Source: a virus. From it: DNA of 30,006 nucleotides. Where the stretch lies: positions 1 to 30,006 of the IMG/VR virus record IMGVR_UViG_3300023240_000078, one strand, 5' to 3'. Shown one piece after another: positions 8,684 to 14,960 of the stretch (position 1 is the first letter of the stretch; the number at the start of each line of letters is the position of its first letter). Made by a program: the position numbers and the translations under genes. The notes under the pieces are model-generated. The model was not told where the DNA came from, made no database searches, and worked only from the letters and a program-made list of their open reading frames with translations.

Positions 8684-10492
8684 TTAATATCCGAACACGC
8701 TATCAGCGGGCTCTTGGTATTCTGATTTGAATCGTGCCATCCTTTGCATATGTCCTTCCATTCTAGGTCGGCTCATTATAAGATACCTTAAGGCATCATA
8801 GGCATGATCTGGCGCATTAGTATCTACATCCTCTGGATCGTTCTTAGCAGAGGGTAGAGCTTGTAATTCTTTTATAAGGTTTGGGCAAGATGAGAATATT
8901 TGCATCTTAGGTCTTCCAGTAGTGGCTATTGCTAACCTCTCATGGAATTGTATCTTACCAGCCTTTCTGTTTTTATCAGCTCTTCTTAGCTTATGTCCCA
9001 TAGATACTAGTACTTCACCAACTGTAGGGCCTTTAAAGCCTCCTCCAGATTGATTCCATGCTGCACCGTCTAGGACTCCTTGGACACTCCTTATGTCAGG
9101 AAGTTCCATCTCTCTCATTATAGCACCTAATTGAGAACCTGTCAAGCCTTTTTTGTATAATTCTCTATATATAATCAGGGTGCCGTCTTCTGGATCTACT
9201 GCTGCCCATATACAGGCGCTCTCAGCGGCATAGCCATAGTCTACTCCTTTATACCTTTCCCAATGAGCAGGTAGTTCAAATGGAGGTATTACATGAGATG
9301 TAGGGTCAAACTCAGGAAAAGCTGCTCCTTCAGTAACGTCCCAGTTACCTTCTAGTAACTGTTGTCTTAATACAGGAGGCAAAGATGCTAATGTCATCTC
9401 ATACTGCCCTGAGTCTAAGTAGGGGTTATCCTTTAGCTTTGAAGGGATAAAGCGCCTAGTTACATACATGATACTACCATCTAGCATCTTAACAGGACTA
9501 CCAAAGGTCTCATTAGCTGGTGCAGGGTCAATGAACATCTTCTTAACCCAATGCCCTCCTGCTCCTCCGGGGTTAGCTGTAGCTCTCATAGCCACTTCTA
9601 TACCTGTACCCGAAGCGTCACGTAAACGACTGAATAGATAATTCCAGCAGAATGCAGTAGGCCACTGAGTTAATTCATCAAAGCCTATCCAAGTATATGC
9701 TTGCCCTTGATACCTATAGACATCACTATCCTTTTCACAGAAACCAAACTCTAATTTAGCCCCTGAAGGAAATGTCCATGTGTTCGTCATTATTTTAAAA
9801 ACAGAACCCGGAAAAGCTTTACGATATAACTCATGGGATTTATCAATTAATTCCCTCAGCTCAGGCATAGTACGTCTAATAAGGAGGGCTTTAGCATGTT
9901 TGAAGCTCATTTGTCTAAGAGGGTCTACTAGCATACCATAACTTTTACCTCCTCCTGCTGCTCCTCCAAATAAGACTTGAAGTTCTCCTGCTGATAAGAA
10001 GTCCTCTTGAGGCCCTTTATTAGCTTTAAAGACAATCTCAGATTGGTTCTGAGCTAGTTGATCTCTTACACTCTGAGGAAGTCTATCAAGCTCTTCATGA
10101 GATACTATACTATCTTTAGCATTACCATCTAGACGAGCTAAAGCATTCTCTTTAGTCTTTATCTTACTAGCTGCTAATTTTACTTTAACCTGTAAAGCTG
10201 CCTTTACTTTCTTTTGTTGTCTTAGTTGAGCCTTAGCATCTTTCTTAGCCTGATCAGAACTATGAAGTATATTACCTCTACTACCATACTTCTTACCGGG
10301 GCGTCTTTGAGGTTCTCCATTTTTCTTTAATTTAAATTTACCCTCTATATCAGTAATATATAGTTCAGGGAATAGCTCCCATAGAGTAATAGAAGGGTCA
10401 GCCTCTAGGATTCTAAACTCAGAGGTCTTTATGTCTTTAAGGTCTTTAAGGAGTATTTCCTCTACTGTAGGTTTAATCTGGATACTCTCCAT
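8684..10492 (-). CDS. terL: Terminase large subunit
   Basis: A 602-aa packaging ATPase and nuclease. Walker A is GGAAGGGKS (residues 176-184) and Walker B is WIGFDE (268-273). The nuclease domain has its acidic residues in VDYGY (D418), VLDGAAW (D475) and DHAYDALRY (D562), all present, so it should be active. The first ~150 residues are an extra Lys-rich region (KKDAKAQLRQQKKVKAAL), longer than in many terminases, possibly for DNA or small-subunit contact. The ATG lies inside the end of the upstream 99-aa gene. A perfect consensus promoter is embedded at 9117-9145. Confidence 0.95.
   Translation of the reverse strand: MESIQIKPTVEEILLKDLKDIKTSEFRILEADPSITLWELFPELYITDIEGKFKLKKNGEPQRRPGKKYGSRGNILHSSDQAKKDAKAQLRQQKKVKAALQVKVKLAASKIKTKENALARLDGNAKDSIVSHEELDRLPQSVRDQLAQNQSEIVFKANKGPQEDFLSAGELQVLFGGAAGGGKSYGMLVDPLRQMSFKHAKALLIRRTMPELRELIDKSHELYRKAFPGSVFKIMTNTWTFPSGAKLEFGFCEKDSDVYRYQGQAYTWIGFDELTQWPTAFCWNYLFSRLRDASGTGIEVAMRATANPGGAGGHWVKKMFIDPAPANETFGSPVKMLDGSIMYVTRRFIPSKLKDNPYLDSGQYEMTLASLPPVLRQQLLEGNWDVTEGAAFPEFDPTSHVIPPFELPAHWERYKGVDYGYAAESACIWAAVDPEDGTLIIYRELYKKGLTGSQLGAIMREMELPDIRSVQGVLDGAAWNQSGGGFKGPTVGEVLVSMGHKLRRADKNRKAGKIQFHERLAIATTGRPKMQIFSSCPNLIKELQALPSAKNDPEDVDTNAPDHAYDALRYLIMSRPRMEGHMQRMARFKSEYQEPADSVFGY
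9117..9145 (-). promoter_or_regulatory. Perfect sigma-70 promoter inside terL
   Basis: On the minus strand TTGACA (9145-9140), a 17-base spacer and TATAAT (9122-9117) match the sigma-70 consensus exactly. It lies in the nuclease part of terL and points toward portal, scaffold and capsid. The codons covering it include TTG and GGC, which nearby genes rarely use. Confidence 0.7.
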
Positions 10493-10772
10493 TATGAAAG
10501 ATAGGATGCTTCATAGTTTTAATCATTAACCTCAAGCCTTCATAGGTTATAACTTCACCACTAAATTCCTTTATAAATCTAGCAGCTTCTCTATACGATA
10601 CGCTTTTAAATGCTAAATACTCTAAAGCAGTCTCTAAGGCCTCTAGGGTGTCGTATACGGGGAGTATATAGGAAGGGTCATCAGGGTCTATAGTATAACC
10701 AAAGGGTATCCTAGCGTGAAGCTTAGGCAGCTTAGAGAATGTACTAGATGCATATTTAGTACTTTTAGACAT
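10473..10772 (-). CDS. Small protein with RIPFGY motif, between terminase subunits
   Basis: A 99-aa protein; an upstream ATG at 10844 would give 123 aa, but AAGGAG lies 9 nt before the ATG at 10772, which is therefore preferred. It then overlaps the end of the small-subunit gene by 8 bases. The segment HARIPFGYTIDPDD and the later helices (SYREAARFIKEF, TYEGLRLMIK) resemble the linker and DNA-binding part of the 'Recombinase' domain of serine recombinases, but there is no catalytic domain. It may be a DNA-binding packaging accessory. Function is unproven. Confidence 0.65.
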   Translation of the reverse strand: MSKSTKYASSTFSKLPKLHARIPFGYTIDPDDPSYILPVYDTLEALETALEYLAFKSVSYREAARFIKEFSGEVITYEGLRLMIKTMKHPIFHNGEYPD

Positions 10773-11181
10773 CCTCATAGTCTCCTTCAATAAAGTTAAC
10801 AGGCTTCTTATCAGGAAGAATAAAGACTCCTCCTTTAATCTCATGATTAACTTCCATTATTTGCTTCTTAGCATGCCCTGCTCTATCAAGTAAATCCTGA
10901 GCTACTGCTATCTTCTCCTTTAGGTTCATAGTAGGAGCATCATTGTCTAGGACATCTATTAAGGTCTTTAAAGCTTTAAGACTTGTATTAGATATAGTCT
11001 CTTCTGCTAAAGCAGTTATCTCCTTTCTTAAGGCTCTAGAGGCTACATAGGGTTCTGTATAGCCAGCAGCTATAGCGGCTTTAATAGGATCAAAGTTACA
11101 TGAAGGTAGATTATCTAATAGATCTACTTGTTTCTGGGTTAATCGTCTTTCAGTATAAGCATTAGTTGGTAAATAGTCCAT
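10765..11181 (-). CDS. terS: Terminase small subunit
   Basis: A 138-aa protein. The N-terminus holds a helix-turn-helix of the terminase small-subunit type: LTQKQVDLL, then FDPIKAAIAAGYTEPYVA and SRALRKEI. A coiled-coil middle (ALKTLIDVLDNDAPTMNLKEK) and a basic C-terminus (NHEIKGGVFILPDKKP) follow. The small subunit binds the packaging site and regulates the large subunit. It is the first gene of the leftward operon. A perfect sigma-70 promoter upstream would place the start of transcription at or next to the ATG, so the mRNA may be leaderless. Confidence 0.88.
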   Translation of the reverse strand: MDYLPTNAYTERRLTQKQVDLLDNLPSCNFDPIKAAIAAGYTEPYVASRALRKEITALAEETISNTSLKALKTLIDVLDNDAPTMNLKEKIAVAQDLLDRAGHAKKQIMEVNHEIKGGVFILPDKKPVNFIEGDYEDV

Positions 11182-11187
11182 ATAGCT

Positions 11188-11216
11188 ATTATACCTCTAA
11201 GTTACGGAACTGTCAA
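11188..11216 (-). promoter_or_regulatory. Leftward consensus sigma-70 promoter for the structural operon
   Basis: On the minus strand TTGACA (11216-11211), a 17-base spacer and TATAAT (11193-11188) match the consensus exactly. The predicted start point, 7 bases past the -10 box, falls on the A of the terS ATG. Confidence 0.85.
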
Positions 11217-11245
11217 GTCTTAATTGCAAATAAATAAGAAATACC

Positions 11246-11274
11246 TTGACAAATCCTAAATCTACCTGTATACT
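11246..11274 (+). promoter_or_regulatory. Rightward sigma-70 promoter, divergent to the terS promoter
   Basis: TTGACA (11246-11251), a 17-base spacer and TATACT (11269-11274). Its -35 box lies 29 bases from the -35 of the leftward promoter, across an AT-rich stretch that could serve both as an UP element. Confidence 0.8.
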
Positions 11275-11315
11275 ATGGTAATCATGCCTACCAAGCTTGA
11301 ATCTAATTATAGAGT

Positions 11316-11337
11316 AACTATATAGCCCTATATAGTT
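11316..11337. repeat. 22-bp perfect dyad downstream of the rightward promoter
   Basis: AACTATATAG (11316-11325) and CTATATAGTT (11328-11337) are exact inverted repeats with a CC spacer. It could be an operator for a dimeric repressor or an RNA hairpin. Confidence 0.7.
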
Positions 11338-11350
11338 CTATAAATCCTAC

Positions 11351-11403
11351 TAAGGCCCTATAAGACTCCCTCAGTCCTATAGGGCCTTATTCGTTATTAT
11401 TAT
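11351..11403 (+). terminator. Strong hairpin with T-rich tail
   Basis: TAAGGCCCTATA (11351-11362) pairs with TATAGGGCCTTA (11378-11389), 12 bp without mismatch. A 4-bp GACT/AGTC stem lies inside it across one mismatch. The tail TTCGTTATTATTAT is T-rich but not a pure T-run. It is likely a terminator or attenuator on the plus strand. Confidence 0.6.
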
Positions 11404-11413
11404 CTAATCTAGA

Positions 11414-11518
11414 TACTCTACTACCTTTAAGCCCCTCAGATACTCTACAGCTACTCTACTACCTTTAAGCCCCTTAGGGACTATAAAGCCCCTCAGATAC
11501 TCTACTACCTTTAAGCCC
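11414..11518. repeat. Three direct repeats of about 21 bp
   Basis: The block CTCTACTACCTTTAAGCCC recurs within repeats at 11414-11434, 11452-11472 and 11498-11518, with start-to-start distances of 38 and 46 bases. The spacing is uneven and there are only three copies. They could be protein-binding iterons. Confidence 0.75.
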
Positions 11519-11604
11519 ACAACTTGACACTTCTAATTATTCTAATCTTACACGACCACTAGTATATATACGTGTATGTGCCCATGTGCACCTGCCCGCC
11601 CCCT

Positions 11605-11981
11605 AAGCCCCTAAGGGCTTCAGAGCACTCCTCAATCCTTTAAATCCCACCATCCAGAGCTATAGAGCCCTTAAGGGCTACATGTGCTACATGCGCTACG
11701 TAGACTATAGAGCCCTTTTAGGGCTAAATGTAAAGTAGACTTGACTTTTTAGACTACGAAGCCCTAAAGGGCTTAGGGTATATTTAGCCTCCCTAAGATC
11801 CCTAAGGATCTCAATAGCTTATAGCCTTTAGGCTAAATCGTAGCAATCCTAGCTATTCCTTACAGGAATACATAGACTATTAAGCCCTTTAAGGGCTCTA
11901 TAGCGCGTAATAGCCCTTTAGGGCTCAATAAGGCTTTGAAGCCCTTAAGGGCTCTATAGCGCGTAATAGCCCTTTAGGGCT
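11605..11981. repeat. Array of AGCCCT/AGGGCT palindromes
   Basis: Near-identical palindromes of the form AGCCCTTWAGGGCT lie at about 11605-11620, 11666-11679, 11711-11725, 11759-11774, 11883-11897, 11912-11925, 11939-11953 and 11968-11981. Related ones are at 11822-11835 (TAGCC/GGCTA) and 11854-11870 (TATTCCT/AGGAATA). A ~43-bp unit is repeated directly at 11882-11925 and 11939-11981. Another copy sits at 12886-12903. They may be binding sites or RNA hairpins. Confidence 0.8.
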
Positions 11982-12110
11982 CTATAGCGCACGATAGACC
12001 GAAGGTCTTTAGAGACTTTTCAGCCCCTAACTTTCCCCTTTCTCCTTTCTTCATGTGTTCTCGCAGGAGTATCGAAGATACCGCGTGAAGAATCACCCAC
12101 CAGAAAAGGC

Positions 12111-12139
12111 TTGACAAATTCCAGAAGCATGGCAATCTA
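12111..12139 (+). promoter_or_regulatory. Putative promoter of the 149-aa gene
   Basis: AAAAGGCTTGACA resembles the other -35 regions in this window. The -10 box at 17-base spacing (AATCTA) is poor, so the -35 match carries the call. It lies about 50 bases before the ATG at 12187. Confidence 0.4.
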
Positions 12140-12186
12140 CATCGGCACCACAAATTTCGACCAGCCAATTCCGGCTTTTACCACTT

Positions 12187-12636
12187 ATGAGTACATATGA
12201 CATGACAAACGTAAACGTAGTTGCCTTAGCCGACCTTCCTGATTCAGTTAACTTCAGATTCCCTAAAGGGAATAAGGAGTACATGATACTTGCCCTTGAT
12301 GGTGACACTGTTAGCTATGCTAACCCTGATAAGCCTGATAGTGTTTACACTTGCCCAGCAAGCCATGACGTAGTGGCCTTGAAAGAAGGCGTAGCCTTTC
12401 GTAAAGTGAGCAAAAAGGGTAAATTATCTGCGAAGCAAGCTCGACCAGCGTTTAAAAAGGTGATCACTGCTAAGCAGCGTGAAGCGTCCATTAAGGGCAC
12501 AACACATGTATCGGACTTTAAAGTCCTTGAGGCACGAGTCGCCTCTTTAGAGTCTGGGCAGTCTCAGATACAAGCGAGTCTTAAGACTCAAAGCGAAGCG
12601 CTCGCTGCAATCCTCTTAGCTGTTACAGCTAAATAA
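12187..12636 (+). CDS. First rightward gene, 149-aa protein of unknown function
   Basis: The protein has a mixed N-terminal domain (residues 1-80), a Lys-rich middle (KVSKKGKLSAKQARPAFKK) and a C-terminal helix likely to form a coiled coil (VLEARVASLESGQSQIQASL). No known family is recognised. It may bind nucleic acid or oligomerise through the helix. Codon use is more balanced and GC higher than in the small genes that follow. No clear ribosome site precedes the ATG; a second ATG lies five codons in. It ends in a terminator, so it is probably a separate early transcript. Confidence 0.7.
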   Translation: MSTYDMTNVNVVALADLPDSVNFRFPKGNKEYMILALDGDTVSYANPDKPDSVYTCPASHDVVALKEGVAFRKVSKKGKLSAKQARPAFKKVITAKQREASIKGTTHVSDFKVLEARVASLESGQSQIQASLKTQSEALAAILLAVTAK

Positions 12637-12642
12637 CCCTTT

Positions 12643-12663
12643 AGGGGCTTCGGCCCCTTTATA
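12643..12663 (+). terminator. Rho-independent terminator after the 149-aa gene
   Basis: AGGGGC-TTCG-GCCCCT forms a 6-bp stem with a UUCG loop, followed by TTATAT. The stop codon lies just before it. Confidence 0.8.
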
Positions 12664-12703
12664 TACTCACACACTCACACACTCCTTAAGGAGCACATGC
12701 AAG

Positions 12704-12877
12704 ATGAAATCAGTCATAGCGTCGTTATTAACATTGTTAATAGTTATACTTATGTATTTAGGCCATAGGTGGATAACCGAAGGTCATGGTTTAAACCCTT
12801 CTATTGCCTTTACGATAGTAGGGCTAAGTATAGCCTATTTAGGTGTCATATTCTACCGAGACCTGTTTAGGCATTAA
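12704..12877 (+). CDS. Small membrane protein, 57 aa
   Basis: Two predicted membrane helices (residues ~4-20 and 34-52) are joined by a short loop HRWITEGHGLNPS. AAGGAG lies 10 nt before the ATG, preceded by ACTCACAC repeats in the leader. An ATG seven bases upstream is too close to the ribosome site. The protein is paralogous to the 59-aa protein at 13102: both share GH-W, GLNPxxxFTxVG and a C-terminal RD. Function unknown; small phage membrane proteins may act in exclusion, lysis control or host takeover. Confidence 0.7.
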   Translation: MKSVIASLLTLLIVILMYLGHRWITEGHGLNPSIAFTIVGLSIAYLGVIFYRDLFRH

Positions 12878-12885
12878 GAGTCGAA

Positions 12886-12903
12886 AAGCCCTTAATAGGG
12901 CTT
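12886..12903 (+). repeat. AAGCCCT palindrome downstream of the 57-aa gene
   Basis: AAGCCCTTAATAGGGCTT forms a 7-bp hairpin with a TAAT loop. It belongs to the palindrome family seen at 11605-11981. It has no T-run and may only stabilise the mRNA end. Confidence 0.5.
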
Positions 12904-12961
12904 CGTAAGGTGACTAGCCGCCTTATCTGATGATGACAGGCTTAATTAATAGGAGTAACAC

Positions 12962-13069
12962 ATGATAAATATACGTGTTAAAACAGTCGACCACGATACA
13001 CTAGATGTTTATGCTAAAAGTCTTACCTTTAGTATGGAAGAATGGTGGGAAGGTACTATTACTAAATAA
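12962..13069 (+). CDS. Small 35-aa protein
   Basis: AGGAG lies 6 nt before the ATG, a good ribosome site. The product has a beta-like N-terminus (MINIRVKTVD) and an acidic, Trp-rich C-terminus (MEEWWEGT). No family is recognised. The strong ribosome site and absence of any other gene here support it. Confidence 0.5.
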   Translation: MINIRVKTVDHDTLDVYAKSLTFSMEEWWEGTITK

Positions 13070-13101
13070 CATATTTTGATTTAGAAATTAAGGAGATTTA
13101 A

Positions 13102-13281
13102 ATGAAAACATCTTTAGCTGTACTGTTAACAGCAACAATAATCTACTTAGTACAAGAAGGGCATTTATGGTTAAATACTTTAGGACTAGAAGGGCTAAAC
13201 CCTGCATTCTCCTTTACATTAGTAGGTGTATGTTCAATAGCCTTACTGGTATTAATGCTTAGGGACAAGTCAAGACTATAA
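13102..13281 (+). CDS. Small membrane protein, 59 aa, paralogue of the 57-aa protein
   Basis: Two hydrophobic segments (residues ~3-17 and 36-52) flank a loop GHLWLNTLGLEGLNPAFS. It shares the GLNP-AFxFTxVG pattern and the terminal RD with the protein at 12704, so the pair arose by duplication. AAGGAG lies shortly before the ATG. Function unknown. Confidence 0.7.
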   Translation: MKTSLAVLLTATIIYLVQEGHLWLNTLGLEGLNPAFSFTLVGVCSIALLVLMLRDKSRL

Positions 13282-13335
13282 TAACATGTATATGCACAGG
13301 ACTTTTACATGTGCAGAACTGCGCGCCAAAAGAGG

Positions 13336-13364
13336 TTGACATTGGTTGGCTCACGCTGTAGATT
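13336..13364 (+). promoter_or_regulatory. Promoter for the 13428-15809 gene group
   Basis: TTGACA (13336-13341), a 17-base spacer and TAGATT (13359-13364). It lies in a GC-richer gap between genes, with TTGGTTGGC after the -35 box. It belongs to the repeated TTGACATT promoter family. Confidence 0.6.
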
Positions 13365-13427
13365 GATTGGGCTGGCCAGAGTTGAGTCCGTAAACTTTAG
13401 ACATTAAATGAGATTAAGGGGATTTAA

Positions 13428-13589
13428 ATGTATAGAAAAGTTACGATAACTGTTATCTTAGATGTCGAGGATGAGTCGCATTGTAATAAGGTGTTGAGAG
13501 CTATGCTCAAACCGCTTGATTCAGATACACCTATGCGTCTTTTAAGAGACTACAGCACAGAAGAAGAGTATGAAAATTTTAAAACTTAA
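13428..13589 (+). CDS. Small 53-aa protein
   Basis: The product begins with an amphipathic beta-strand (MYRKVTITVILDVEDE) and ends in charged helices (STEEEYENFK). No family recognised. AAGGGGATTT precedes the ATG as a ribosome site. It is the first gene behind the promoter at 13336. Confidence 0.6.
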   Translation: MYRKVTITVILDVEDESHCNKVLRAMLKPLDSDTPMRLLRDYSTEEEYENFKT

Positions 13590-13605
13590 ATAATAGGGAT
13601 TTAAT

Positions 13606-13842
13606 ATGAAACCTAGTAAATATATTACTATTAAAGGGGGCTATTATAAGCCTAAGGAAGTCATTGAAGGTAACTATAAGCAGGGTACACTCCTTTTTTA
13701 TACTTTCGATGTACTTACTAAAGCTGTAAACGGCACTTATAAGCTCCATACAGGTGGTTATTTAGATGGTATTACTTTTAATGATGAAAGTAAGCTTAAA
13801 TTTAAGAAAGACGATGTGGTTATATTAGGAGATTTAGTATGA
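13606..13842 (+). CDS. 78-aa protein of unknown function
   Basis: A small beta-rich protein with many Gly, Lys and aromatic residues (TIKGGYYKPKEVIEGNYKQG, then VVILGDLV). The stop overlaps the start of the next gene in ATGA, so the two are coupled. The pattern suggests a small SH3-like or OB-like barrel, but this is only an impression. Function unknown. Confidence 0.65.
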   Translation: MKPSKYITIKGGYYKPKEVIEGNYKQGTLLFYTFDVLTKAVNGTYKLHTGGYLDGITFNDESKLKFKKDDVVILGDLV

Positions 13843-14078
13843 AAGTTAATACTATGGACTTAAGAGTATCTGAAGCAACTGTTATAGATGAAATAAGTAG
13901 AGGACATGGGTTCACTTTTAATGGTAGTAATTACATTAAAATAAATCATAATCAGTCTAAATATTATAACTGTTTAAAGTTACCTGAGGATTTAGATCTG
14001 CAAGGTGATCTAGAAGTATGTAGTATACATACTAGCTCTAGTGTAACCCCATTTAACCTTACATTCGTTATATCTTAA
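13839..14078 (+). CDS. 79-aa protein of unknown function
   Basis: Coupled to the preceding gene through ATGA. The sequence alternates polar and hydrophobic residues (GFTFNGSNYIKINHN) and has two cysteines. No domain is recognised. AGGAG lies just before the start. Confidence 0.6.
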   Translation: MKVNTMDLRVSEATVIDEISRGHGFTFNGSNYIKINHNQSKYYNCLKLPEDLDLQGDLEVCSIHTSSSVTPFNLTFVIS

Positions 14079-14096
14079 ATAACTAGAGAGTTTAAT

Positions 14097-14255
14097 ATGC
14101 TAACACTATACGATTTAGAAGTAGGCGATACCTTTGTATGCTTAGAAGGTATTTACACTGTAATGCATAATTGGGGTATAGTTAAAGGGGTATTTAGCAG
14201 TTCAGAAGGTATTTTATGGCTTGGTACAGACGTTATGAAGATAGAAAGTGTTTAA
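14097..14255 (+). CDS. Small 52-aa protein
   Basis: Starts at an ATG behind AGAGAG. The product (MLTLYDLEVGDTFVCLEG, later VMKIESV) looks like a small beta-rich domain, reminiscent of the short 'LKVGDxF' proteins found in many phages. No function can be assigned. Confidence 0.55.
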   Translation: MLTLYDLEVGDTFVCLEGIYTVMHNWGIVKGVFSSSEGILWLGTDVMKIESV

Positions 14256-14298
14256 AACTTAACCCATACATAAATTGTAAAGCTAAAAGGAATTTACT

Positions 14299-14586
14299 AT
14301 GGAACTTAAACAGTTAAAATGTGCTAATTGTGGTAAAGAATTCCTACCTAAAGAGGGTATTATACCTTGTGTTATTATTAACAGTACTCTATGTAGTGAT
14401 GCTTGTAGCCAAGAAGGGCTAGAAATGGCTACAGATATATATGAGCAATTACGTATGTTAATATATAATCCAAAAGAGACTGAAGAGTACTTAAGGTCTT
14501 TAAATGATTACGCTATAGATTGTATTACTCAATACATATCAATTATAAATGATTGTATTGCTGATGAAGGCCCTACTATACACTAA
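14299..14586 (+). CDS. Zinc-finger protein, first of a tandem pair
   Basis: A 95-aa protein with a CxxC (C8, C11) and a CxxxC (C32, C36) spaced 20 residues apart, a zinc-binding pattern like FCS-type fingers. A helical acidic C-terminal half follows. It is a tandem paralogue of the gene at 14654: 46 bases over ribosome site, start codon and first codons are identical, as are 31 bases around the stop. The same Cys spacing recurs at the C-terminus of the glutamine amidotransferase at 22145. Binding partner unknown. Confidence 0.7.
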   Translation: MELKQLKCANCGKEFLPKEGIIPCVIINSTLCSDACSQEGLEMATDIYEQLRMLIYNPKETEEYLRSLNDYAIDCITQYISIINDCIADEGPTIH

Positions 14587-14653
14587 ATAGACTTTAAAGG
14601 TCTTAAAAGATGTGATGAAAGTTTAAATCCTAAATTAATTAAAGGAATTTACT

Positions 14654-14935
14654 ATGGAACTTAAACAGTTAAAATGTGCTAATTGTAATAATAACTTTGA
14701 GCCTAAAGACGGAGAAACAGGGCTTATTATAACTAGCCCTATATGTAGTATAAAGTGTAGTTTAGAGGCTTTAGATAAAGCTAAGGTTACTTTTAAGAAG
14801 TTAGAGGAGATTAAAGGTAATCCTGAAGCCTTTTCAACGTATTTAGAATCTTTAGATACTTTCTCGATGCATTGTATACTTCAATTAATGGCCTCTTTAC
14901 GTAAAATGTCAAGAGAAAATCATATTGTACACTAA
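14654..14935 (+). CDS. Zinc-finger protein, second of a tandem pair
   Basis: A 93-aa paralogue of the previous gene, with C8, C11, C31 and C35 keeping the CxxC...CxxxC zinc pattern. The first 11 residues are identical, and the C-terminal helical half is diverged but aligns (EYLRSL vs TYLESL). The duplication unit is about 350 bp. Divergence of the body with identical ends suggests recent recombination at the flanks or selection on them. Confidence 0.7.
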   Translation: MELKQLKCANCNNNFEPKDGETGLIITSPICSIKCSLEALDKAKVTFKKLEEIKGNPEAFSTYLESLDTFSMHCILQLMASLRKMSRENHIVH

Positions 14936-14960
14936 ATAGACTTTAAAGGTCTTAAAAGTT

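Larger units (their letters stand above)
11281..11403 (+). ncRNA. Candidate short RNA or attenuated leader from the rightward promoter
   Basis: Transcription from the rightward promoter should begin near 11281. The RNA would carry a 13-codon frame at 11284 (MPTKLESNYRVTI), a perfect 10-bp dyad at 11316-11337 and then a strong hairpin followed by a T-rich stretch. That would give a transcript of roughly 115-120 nt, either an sRNA or an attenuated leader. This is inferred from the order of elements only. Confidence 0.4.
11182..12186. other. One-kilobase non-coding control region between the two transcription arms
   Basis: No convincing gene is seen here; short open frames are broken by palindromes and lack ribosome sites. 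It holds the divergent promoters (11188-11274), a dyad at 11316-11337, a strong hairpin at 11351-11389, three direct repeats at 11414-11518, a TTGACA site at 11524 with no good -10 box, repeated AGCCCT/AGGGCT palindromes at 11605-11981 and a TTGACA site at 12111. Such density fits a regulatory hub and possibly a replication origin or packaging site; neither is proven. Confidence 0.7.

Noticed and set aside
11414-11518. Three direct repeats as a CRISPR array
   Set aside because: Only three copies, uneven spacers, no cas genes and no spacer-like lengths.
11524-11552. TTGACA at 11524 as a promoter
   Set aside because: The -10 box at 16-18 base spacing is poor (CTTACA or TTACAC), and no gene follows closely.
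11741-11770. TTGACT at 11741 as a promoter
   Set aside because: No -10-like sequence at the right distance.
11974-12308. Minus-strand frames at 11974-12168 and 12093-12308
   Set aside because: They cross the palindromes and the promoter region, lack ribosome sites and their products look random.
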